From positions 1 through 64,000 of the forward strand of contig NZ_CP018016.1 in NCBI RefSeq assembly GCF_000280495.2: DNA of 64,000 nucleotides, in the 5' to 3' direction. Positions within the stretch are counted from its first letter, which is position 1, and each line of letters opens with the position of its first letter. The position numbers and the translations under genes were made by a program. Source of the stretch: Kosakonia radicincitans DSM 16656 (GTDB lineage: Bacteria; Pseudomonadota; Gammaproteobacteria; Enterobacterales; Enterobacteriaceae). This document shows positions 57,881 to 64,000 of this stretch, piece by piece. The notes beneath the pieces were generated by a model that saw only the letters and a list, made by a program, of their open reading frames with translations, did no database searches and had not been told where the DNA came from.

Positions 57881-59631
57881 ACCTGCTGGCAGAGGTCGGC
57901 CATTTCCTGATTCCCGGTCTGGATGTGTTACAGCTTTTCTTCTTTTTGGTGATGGTAGCTGGCGTGGCGATGACTATTCGCAGCGTGAAACGTCGGGCGA
58001 AAGAGGCGAACTGGCAAACATTATGGGATGGTCAGACGCAGGGAAAAATGAATTCCGGGCTGGGTTCCGCCGCTGAACTTAGCCAGTCGGTGGCGACGAA
58101 AGCGGAGAAGATCGCCGCCATTATGCCGGGGATGCTGTTAATTGTCGGCCTGTTGGGCACGTTTCTTGGCCTTGGGCTGGCGCTGGATAAAGCCTCCGGC
58201 ATTCTGCATAACACCGGCAACAGCATTGGCGCAATGGATAGCGCCATGGGCGATCTGATGAATATGATGCAGGGGCTGGGGGTGAAATTTAAAACCTCCA
58301 CCTGGGGGATTATCGCCTTTATTGTCCTGAAGTGGTGGGAAACCCATAACGGCTATGAAGAGCGCCGCTTAAGCTGGTGCATGGCCCGGTTGCAGCAGGC
58401 GATTGATGAGAGCCGCGAAGCGGAAGAGGCCGCGCGCCGCGAGCAACTTCAACAACAGCAGCAGGCACAAATAACGGCGACTGACACGCTCGTTGCGGCA
58501 TTCGCGCAGGAAACCCGAACGCTGCGCGATGCGTTTGTGCAGCAGGTAAAACAGGGCGAAGAAGCCGAAGCGCAGCGCCACGCGCAGCAACAGCAGGCGC
58601 AGATAACGGCCACCGAAAGTCTCGTCGCGGCGCTGACGCAGCAAACTCAGACATTACGCGATGAGTTTGTTCAGCAGGCGAAACGCGCCGAAGAGTACGA
58701 AACGCAGCGCCATACGCATCAACTGGCGACATTGACGGAAATTGCCGATATCAACGGGCAATCCCGCAGCCTGCTGGAGAGCTATACGCGCAGCAGCCAG
58801 CAGAACCTGGAGGCGCTGCAACAGGCGGCTGGCGCGATGAGTAACGCTTCGCAGAAAGTGGCGGATTCCGCGGAAAGCCTGCAAGGAGTTGTTTCCACGC
58901 TGGGCGAGGATTTAAGCAGCGTGATGAATGATATCCGCAGCGAGCTTTCTGCTGTGGTGACAGAGATGAACAGCGACTTTACCCGCAACGTACAGCAGAT
59001 GAGCGAGATGCTGTCTGCTTCCACCCGCCAGCTAAGCGCCACCATGGAAACCATCGAACGCTCTCTCAAAGCGGCGATTGGCGAGATGGGCGATGCCTTC
59101 AGCAGCAATATGACGGAGATGGCCAGCCAGCTTACCTCGGCGACCTCCGTGATCAGCCTGTCGGTCGATACCATGTCGGCGCGTATTGATAGCACCATGA
59201 CGGAGCTGAGCGAGAAAACCAATGAGGCGGCGAAAGTACAGAGCCGGGTGATGAACGACTTCTCCATCACCAGTGAAAACCTCAACATTGAAGTGCAGGA
59301 GATGACGCAATACATCAAGCGGGTCACCAAAGAGATCCAGACCAGCCTGATGGCCGTCTCCGTCAGCAACCAGCGGCTGGAGTCGCTGCCGAAGCGCTTT
59401 AATGACTCGCAAGCCGCGCTGGAAAACGCCTGTAAGGTCATCGTTACGCTGCATGAGAAGCTGGAAGACCTGTGTGACGTTACGACGAAACAGCTCGCCA
59501 GCCAGTTGCCATCGGCAGAAAAAGAGGCGCTTATTGCCGCGGTGATGGATATGCAGCGTAAGCTCGCGACATTGCTGACCGAAGCGCAACACTACAGGCT
59601 GAATCCGCTGCCTGAAAGCGCAGAGGCGTAA
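57877..59631 (+). CDS. MotA/TolQ/ExbB-type proton-channel protein with long coiled-coil tail (ZorA-like)
   Basis: 584 residues. Three predicted helices at about 14-34, 82-103 and 141-155. The MotA/ExbB-like core is PGMLLIVGLLGTFLGLGLAL and KFKTSTWGIIAFIVLKW. Residues 160-580 form a long Gln/Glu/Ser-rich coiled coil, including a 44-residue tandem repeat at 193-280. ZorA of Zorya systems has this layout: a motor stator with an intracellular tail that relays a signal. With the next gene it should form a proton-driven complex in the inner membrane. Confidence 0.85.
   Translation: MNLLAEVGHFLIPGLDVLQLFFFLVMVAGVAMTIRSVKRRAKEANWQTLWDGQTQGKMNSGLGSAAELSQSVATKAEKIAAIMPGMLLIVGLLGTFLGLGLALDKASGILHNTGNSIGAMDSAMGDLMNMMQGLGVKFKTSTWGIIAFIVLKWWETHNGYEERRLSWCMARLQQAIDESREAEEAARREQLQQQQQAQITATDTLVAAFAQETRTLRDAFVQQVKQGEEAEAQRHAQQQQAQITATESLVAALTQQTQTLRDEFVQQAKRAEEYETQRHTHQLATLTEIADINGQSRSLLESYTRSSQQNLEALQQAAGAMSNASQKVADSAESLQGVVSTLGEDLSSVMNDIRSELSAVVTEMNSDFTRNVQQMSEMLSASTRQLSATMETIERSLKAAIGEMGDAFSSNMTEMASQLTSATSVISLSVDTMSARIDSTMTELSEKTNEAAKVQSRVMNDFSITSENLNIEVQEMTQYIKRVTKEIQTSLMAVSVSNQRLESLPKRFNDSQAALENACKVIVTLHEKLEDLCDVTTKQLASQLPSAEKEALIAAVMDMQRKLATLLTEAQHYRLNPLPESAEA
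58453..58716 (+). repeat. Tandem 132-bp repeat inside the ZorA-like gene
   Basis: Residues 193-236 and 237-280 are consecutive 44-residue repeats identical at 31 positions (both begin QQQQAQITAT and hold FVQQ about 28 residues on). It is an in-frame duplication that lengthens the coiled coil. Confidence 0.88.
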
Positions 59632-59639
59632 ATCAGCCG

Positions 59640-60326
59640 ATGAAAGATAAACCAAATGAGTGGGTCTCTATCTCGGATCTGATGGCGGGCGTGATGGCCG
59701 TGGTCATGCTGATGCTGGTGTTATCGGTGCTGCAAAATAAAGTGGCGGAAGTGAAGCGCGAGCAGGAGAAAAACAGCGGCCTGGCGGCAGCGCAGCAGAA
59801 GCTGAACACCCTGATGCACAGCATGCAAAAGGAGATGGCCGATCGTGGTGAAGAGATGCTGGTGGGGTTTGATATGGCCAGCGGCAAAATCACCCTGCGC
59901 GACAAAATCTTCGCCAAAGGCAGCGCCTGTATCACCGATCAGGCAAAAGATGCGCTGGCGCGCCTGGCCCCGCGGATTGCTGAGTTTGTTGGCAGCGCGG
60001 CGAATACCCAGGTGTTTGTGGAAGGGCATACCGACAACTTGCAGGTCAGCAATCCGGTCACCGATATTTCCCGTTTCTGTACCGTTTATGACGACAACTA
60101 CACGCTCTCCGCCGCCCGTGCGCGGGAAGCGCGCAAGCTGCTGGTCACCTCGCTGGATGAACAACAATCGCGGCGCGTGATTGTCGCCGGTTTTGGCGAT
60201 TCACAGCCGCTCAGCGGCATTTCGCCTGATGATGAGCGCAACCGCCGCGTTGAAGTGCAATTTCTCACCCATGCTGCCGCACGTCAGGACAGCACTACCA
60301 CAGAGTCAATAACCGATGGCAAATAA
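59640..60326 (+). CDS. MotB/OmpA-type peptidoglycan-binding partner (ZorB-like)
   Basis: 228 residues. A single helix at about 10-31 begins with Asp13 in SISDLMAGVMAVVMLMLVLS, placed like the proton-binding Asp of MotB. A short coiled linker follows, then an OmpA-like domain (about 75-210): FVEGHTDN (127-134), LSAARAREARKLL, GFGDSQP, ERNRRVEVQF. The gene begins 8 bases after the ZorA-like stop. Together they form the stator pair; anchoring to the cell wall is expected. Confidence 0.87.
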   Translation: MKDKPNEWVSISDLMAGVMAVVMLMLVLSVLQNKVAEVKREQEKNSGLAAAQQKLNTLMHSMQKEMADRGEEMLVGFDMASGKITLRDKIFAKGSACITDQAKDALARLAPRIAEFVGSAANTQVFVEGHTDNLQVSNPVTDISRFCTVYDDNYTLSAARAREARKLLVTSLDEQQSRRVIVAGFGDSQPLSGISPDDERNRRVEVQFLTHAAARQDSTTTESITDGK

Positions 60327-61056
60327 CTACAGGCAGGATACAGACCTGGAGCTTCTGCGCTATGCAGACCAGGAGATGCTGGGCGTACTGGTGAACTATT
60401 TAACCACCGACAAAGATGGTTCCACGCGCTACACCGAGTCATTAACCGGCGATGAGGCATTCAAGGCCGCAAACGGCGATTTTCGCCAGGTTTGGCAGCT
60501 TATTGGGGCTGAATTGCAGCATTTTGGCGGCGATTCTCTGATGAATTTCATTCGCCGCAACGGCGTGCCGTACAAAGAGATCCTGACCGATGTGTGTAAA
60601 AAAATCGGCGTGAAAACGGATTTCTCCGCCGACACGGTAGAAATCGAGAAAGCGATGCTGGCGAAATTGTTTGAGGATTCCTGGGAAAACATGAGTGAAG
60701 CCGAACGCGCCAGCGTGCGCGCGCAGTTGAAAATCAACGGCAATCTGGCGGGCGGCGCGGCGCTGTCCGCCATTATCGCGGCGATTCGCCTCGGCGGATT
60801 TATGTCTTACCAGGTGTCGTTGATTGTGGCCAATGCTGTCGCCAGAGCGCTGCTGGGACGCGGGCTGGCGCTGGCGGCCAATGCGGGACTGGTGCGGGCG
60901 ATCGGTATTTTTGCCGGTCCAGTGGGGATGGCGATCTCCGCGCTGCTCACGCTACCGGCGCTGACCGGCCCGGCCTACCGCGTTACGTTGCCGGCGGTGG
61001 TACAAATTGCGGCGATGCGCCAGCAGCTTCTGAAACCTGAAGAGGACATTTTTTGA
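60316..61056 (+). CDS. YaaW (UPF0174/DUF3944) family protein
   Basis: 246 residues. The N-terminal DUF3944-like segment TDLELLRYADQEMLGVLVNYLT and the central ELQHFGGDS match E. coli YaaW, as does the C-terminal YRVTLPAVVQIAAMR. Between them (about 140-215) are small-residue-rich hydrophobic helices that may enter a membrane. It overlaps the ZorB-like gene by 11 bases. YaaW has no established function; this operon hints at action with a MotAB-like complex. Confidence 0.85.
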   Translation: MANNYRQDTDLELLRYADQEMLGVLVNYLTTDKDGSTRYTESLTGDEAFKAANGDFRQVWQLIGAELQHFGGDSLMNFIRRNGVPYKEILTDVCKKIGVKTDFSADTVEIEKAMLAKLFEDSWENMSEAERASVRAQLKINGNLAGGAALSAIIAAIRLGGFMSYQVSLIVANAVARALLGRGLALAANAGLVRAIGIFAGPVGMAISALLTLPALTGPAYRVTLPAVVQIAAMRQQLLKPEEDIF

Positions 61057-61937
61057 TGGATACCATATTTACGTTTGACTGGCTTAAGGTCTATCCGGAC
61101 GTACTGGAGGCGCTGCAAAACGGGAAAGCGGTGCTGCGCGACGGCGTGGCGTACTGGACGGAACTGGCGGAAAAATCAGGGATTGCGCAGCATATGCCGC
61201 TCAAACAGATCCCTTTTAACCCGGAATCCATCACCGAACTGAAACAGCTGGTACAGATGGCGCAAGCCACGCAACTGGCGGCGATCGGCCTTTCGACAGG
61301 CATTGTTGTCGGCGCAATTGTGGTGCAAACCCTGTATCTGGCGAAAAAAATCGACAAGCTACAGCAGAGCATTGACGTGATCTCCGCCGATATTCATGCG
61401 CAGAACGTCATCTTTTATATGGAAAAACTGTCGCGCTATTTTGGCGTGGTGGAATCGGCCCGCGTGCTGCTGCTGGATAAAGCGCTGGTGGAGGAGACCA
61501 AAGACGTAGCGGCAAGCCTGCTGGCGCAGTTGGCCTGCGAGCGTAATGAAGTGTTGTCGCTGATTGATAATCTGCTCTCGTTCGCCGATGAGCTGACCGA
61601 TCGCCACCTTGAGCAGGTGCTGGATTTTATCACCCTGATGATGGATATCCTGCCGAAAGCGATCTACATCGAAAGTCAGCTTTGCGACCGCTACGGCAAA
61701 TTCCGTCTGGCCGAACACCTGATGCGTGAGAATGCACAGCGCTACCGCGCCACGCTGGAAGAGTACCGCCAGTGGTGTAACCGTAAAGCGAAACAGGCGA
61801 TCAGTGGTAAAGCGAACCCGGAAGCGCTGGCCTTCCATAACAAAAAAACGGAGCTTAGCGAGCTGTTTAACTCGCCGGATAACCCGCTGTTGCTGAGTGA
61901 GTTGCAGCGTTTTACGCCAGAATTGTTGCCACGTTAA
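61056..61937 (+). CDS. 293-residue single-pass protein of unknown function
   Basis: Not recognised. About 70 soluble N-terminal residues, one predicted membrane helix at about 74-95 (LAAIGLSTGIVVGAIVVQTL), then a helical cytoplasmic or periplasmic domain with coiled-coil character. The ATG at 61056 overlaps the upstream TGA by one base; a TTG 3 bases earlier is less likely. Last gene of the seven-gene run; no clear terminator was seen before the convergent remnant. Confidence 0.8.
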   Translation: MDTIFTFDWLKVYPDVLEALQNGKAVLRDGVAYWTELAEKSGIAQHMPLKQIPFNPESITELKQLVQMAQATQLAAIGLSTGIVVGAIVVQTLYLAKKIDKLQQSIDVISADIHAQNVIFYMEKLSRYFGVVESARVLLLDKALVEETKDVAASLLAQLACERNEVLSLIDNLLSFADELTDRHLEQVLDFITLMMDILPKAIYIESQLCDRYGKFRLAEHLMRENAQRYRATLEEYRQWCNRKAKQAISGKANPEALAFHNKKTELSELFNSPDNPLLLSELQRFTPELLPR

Positions 61938-61967
61938 ACCGGCGCAGGCACGTCCTGCGCCACGGTT

Positions 61968-62084
61968 TTACAGCGCTTGTCGCGCCGGGCGGAAGAGAAT
62001 TTCGTTGATATCCACATCGTCGGCGATCACCACCACGTTGTTTTCAACGCTATTCATGGCTTCTTCGTTAGCCGCGATATTGCT
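61968..62084 (-). pseudogene. Remnant of a short-chain dehydrogenase C-terminus
   Basis: The minus strand encodes [19 protein letters not shown] and then a tail ending DVDINEILFRPARQAL, the characteristic C-terminus of an SDR oxidoreductase, ending in TAA. The upstream frame runs into the end of the cupin gene, and the rest of the SDR (cofactor loop, catalytic Tyr/Lys) is missing. It looks like the leftover of an SDR gene once downstream of the cupin, lost by deletion. Confidence 0.7.
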
Positions 62085-62463
62085 CGTCGGTAACCTGTTC
62101 AAGCCAGGTCACCGGGCTGCCATTTAACGACTCGGCGATGGCGATATGTGTCATCGCTGTATCCGCTGTCGCGCCGTGCCAGTGTTTAACATCCTCCGGG
62201 ATCCAGACGATATCGCCCTGGTTCATCTCCTGAATGGCTTCGCCTTCGCACTGGATCCAGCCTTTACCGTGGGTGACGATCAACGTCTGGCCGAGCGGAT
62301 GGGTATGCCACGCGGTGCGCGCGCCCGGTTCAAACGTCACCGTTGCGCCGCCCACACGGGCAGGTTCTTCGGCCTTAAACGGCGCGTCGATACGAACATG
62401 GCCAGTGAAATATTCCTTTGGGCCTTGCGCAGAAGGAACGGAAGCATTGCGGATGATCTTCAT
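62068..62463 (-). CDS. Small cupin protein
   Basis: 131-residue single cupin barrel. Metal-binding pattern: [14 protein letters not shown] with two His and a Gln, and later His residues in DVKHWHGA. It resembles Mn-cupins annotated as (R)-mandelonitrile lyase-like or quercetinase-like. Often paired with SDR genes, and an SDR remnant follows it here. Substrate unknown. Confidence 0.85.
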   Translation of the reverse strand: MKIIRNASVPSAQGPKEYFTGHVRIDAPFKAEEPARVGGATVTFEPGARTAWHTHPLGQTLIVTHGKGWIQCEGEAIQEMNQGDIVWIPEDVKHWHGATADTAMTHIAIAESLNGSPVTWLEQVTDEQYRG

Positions 62464-62627
62464 GGTCTTCTCCAGTGTGGGTCTTATCGTTAAGTTTACT
62501 CACCGGGCGGAAAATCGGTGGAGGCTGGCGTGACCGCTGCCCCGCACGTTTTCCGGGAACAGCGATCATAGCCCTGCCGATTACCTGCGACTATTGGGAG
62601 AAATCGGCATGAGCTTATGAGCCAGGG

Positions 62628-63794
62628 TCATGAATGGCGGCGCAGTACCATCGCCGCGCTGGCGAGCGTGAAGAGCGCCATGATCCACACCATTGTCCAT
62701 GGCGTGCCGTCGCGAAACCACGTCAGCAGCAGTGATGAAATGATGCCGCTGCCGTACTGCAAGGAACCCATTAACGCGGCGGCTGACCCGGCAATGGCAG
62801 GCACCGCATCAAGCGCCGCAGCAGTAGAAGTCGCGGCGATGATGCCGTTCATTGAGAAGAACAGGAAGACACAGACAACGACCGCAGCAATGCCACCCAG
62901 TTGCAGCTTCACCACCAGCGCCAGCGCAACGGCTGCAACAGCGGCACCGGCTACGGCGATTTTCAGCAGTCTTTCCAGCGGATGGCGCTGCACCAGCCGC
63001 CGGTTCACCATACTCATCCCCATCAGCCCCACAATATTGATGGCGAACAGCCAGCCGTAATATTGCGGATCGATACCGTAATAGCGGATATAGACAAACG
63101 GCGACCCGGTAATAAACGCATACGCGGAAACGTAGAAAAAGGTCAGGCACAGCGTAAAACGCATAAAGGTACGATTGCGCAACAGCGAGAAATAGTTGGT
63201 AAATGCGCCCGCCAGCGAGGTGTTGACCCGTTTTTCCGGCGGCAGGGTTTCCGGCAGCGCATAGAGAGAGAAGAACATCAGCCCGCCAATCACCGCCAGC
63301 AGCCAGAAAATGGCGTGCCAACTGGTGATCTTAATGATTTGCCCACCCGTCAGCGGCCCGATAATCGGGGCGATAGCCATAATGATGGTCAGCGTCGAGA
63401 GCATCTGCGCGGCGCGGGTGCGGGCGAACAGATCGCGGATCATCGCCCGCGCCAGCATCGGCCCGGTACAGGCGCCAAAGGCCTGAAACACGCGCCAGAA
63501 GACAATTTGCTGAATGTCCGTCGACAGGGCGCAGCCAGCGGAACCGATAATAAACAGCAGCATACCGATAAACAGCGGTCGACGGCGGCCAATGGCGTCG
63601 CTGATCGGTCCCCATACCAGTTGTGCCAGCGCGAAGCCGATTAAAAAACCGGTAATGGTTAGTTCGATATCCCCTTGCAGCTCGCTGGCCATCAGCGGCA
63701 TGGCGGGCAGATAGATATCTGTCGACAGAGAAGTAAAGGCCATCAGCGCGCTGAGGATCGCGAGGAACAGCGGCCCGTGTATCTTGTTGCTCAT
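62628..63794 (-). CDS. Bcr/CflA-family multidrug MFS exporter
   Basis: 388 residues from the ATG after AGGATCCT; an in-frame TTG at 63830 is the alternative. Twelve helices; the start FLAILSALMAFTSLSTDIYLPAMP and VWGPISDAIGRRRPLFIGM are typical of Bcr/CflA exporters. Possible substrates include bicyclomycin-like drugs, chloramphenicol-type compounds or sulfonamides. It may be co-regulated with the cupin genes around it. Confidence 0.9.
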   Translation of the reverse strand: MSNKIHGPLFLAILSALMAFTSLSTDIYLPAMPLMASELQGDIELTITGFLIGFALAQLVWGPISDAIGRRRPLFIGMLLFIIGSAGCALSTDIQQIVFWRVFQAFGACTGPMLARAMIRDLFARTRAAQMLSTLTIIMAIAPIIGPLTGGQIIKITSWHAIFWLLAVIGGLMFFSLYALPETLPPEKRVNTSLAGAFTNYFSLLRNRTFMRFTLCLTFFYVSAYAFITGSPFVYIRYYGIDPQYYGWLFAINIVGLMGMSMVNRRLVQRHPLERLLKIAVAGAAVAAVALALVVKLQLGGIAAVVVCVFLFFSMNGIIAATSTAAALDAVPAIAGSAAALMGSLQYGSGIISSLLLTWFRDGTPWTMVWIMALFTLASAAMVLRRHS

Positions 63795-63904
63795 AGGATC
63801 CTGATTCAGTAACGAGGAGGGTGCCGACAAAGGCGGAACGTTATCTTAATCAGAGCGACACAAATGATGATGTCATTAAATCATAATGACGTTATGAGGG
63901 AGAT

Positions 63905-64000
63905 TCATGAATGGCGCTCGCTGGCCGTCATGGTAAAGATCACCGGCTGCGCGCTGTCGTTGGCATAGTGGTGCGGGATATCCGTTTGCGCCACGGCGTG
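63905..64000 (-). CDS. C-terminal part of a cupin-like protein (truncated by the window edge)
   Basis: The last 31 codons and stop of a minus-strand gene whose start lies beyond the window. The segment begins HAVAQTDIPHHYANDSAQPV and ends FTMTASERHS. The His-rich stretch and following beta-strand pattern suit the end of a cupin. The family is a guess from this short tail. Confidence 0.6.
   Translation of the reverse strand, partial: HAVAQTDIPHHYANDSAQPVIFTMTASERHS

Noticed and set aside
58453..58716. CRISPR-like direct repeat
   Set aside because: The repeat is coding, in-frame, has only two units and no spacers.
57877..60326. Calling the operon a known Zorya type
   Set aside because: Only the ZorA/ZorB-like pair is recognisable. 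No large helicase, nuclease or HNH-type effector is encoded, and the other five genes do not match Zorya partners I know.
63905..64000. Non-coding end of the window
   Set aside because: The minus strand is open to the edge with a clear stop and a His-rich cupin-like tail, so it was kept as a partial gene.

Overview
This window is chromosomal DNA from a member of the Enterobacteriaceae, probably close to Kosakonia, Phytobacter, Enterobacter or Klebsiella. It begins on the GTG start codon of dnaA and continues dnaN-recF-gyrB. Most of the first 30 kb follows the E. coli K-12 order (yidA, yidR, yidQ, ibpAB, yidE, yidP, yidH, yidG, dsdA, emrD, tisB/istR, ivbL-ilvBN, yicN, nepI, yicL). The protein sequences are close to but not identical with E. 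coli. Genus cannot be fixed from sequence reading alone. No tRNA, rRNA, CRISPR array or insertion sequence was recognised.

Backbone, 1-29.7 kb: replication genes; a heat-shock unit (ibpA, ibpB) with a sigma-32-like promoter and ROSE-like thermometers; an alpha-glucoside PTS with a GH4 phospho-glucosidase (aglAB) beside its probable GntR regulator yidP; an AslB-like radical SAM protein; D-serine dehydratase; a GH5-like exported protein; efflux pumps; and the leader-controlled ilvBN operon. Between an EamA transporter and ivbL lies a complete SOS toxin-antitoxin unit that ordinary gene callers miss: the 29-residue TisB toxin, a LexA box, and the antisense RNA IstR-1.

Accessory half, 29.7-64 kb. 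(1) A beta-glucoside module at 29.8-35.9 kb: PTS EIIB-EIIC, GH1 6-phospho-beta-glucosidase, EIIA and a LamB-type porin, divergent from a LacI regulator that appears to start at AUU; two palindromic operators lie between. (2) A butyrate-forming cluster at 36-42.1 kb, visibly richer in A+T than its surroundings. FabV-type enoyl-CoA reductase and a MaoC/PhaJ hydratase run one way; thiolase, PhaB-like reductase, phosphate butyryltransferase, butyrate kinase and a 66-residue unknown run the other. Together they encode every step from acetyl-CoA to butyrate plus ATP, and a near-consensus FNR site lies in the divergent promoter region. (3) A five-gene peptide/nickel-type ABC importer at 42.5-48.1 kb. 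(4) Assorted redox enzymes and regulators at 48.1-52.6 kb. (5) A molybdate-type binding protein and permease with a ModE-like operator but no ATPase.

(6) At 54.7-61.9 kb, seven tightly packed genes: a WYL-domain regulator, a AAA+ ATPase, a 421-residue unknown, a MotA/ExbB-type membrane protein with a long coiled-coil tail, a MotB/OmpA-type partner, a YaaW (UPF0174) family protein and a 293-residue single-pass unknown. The MotA/MotB-like pair recalls ZorA/ZorB of Zorya anti-phage systems, but none of the known Zorya effectors is present. This operon and the butyrate cluster are the two candidates for under-described systems here. The window ends with a cupin, a decayed SDR fragment, a Bcr/CflA exporter and the last 31 codons of another cupin-like gene.
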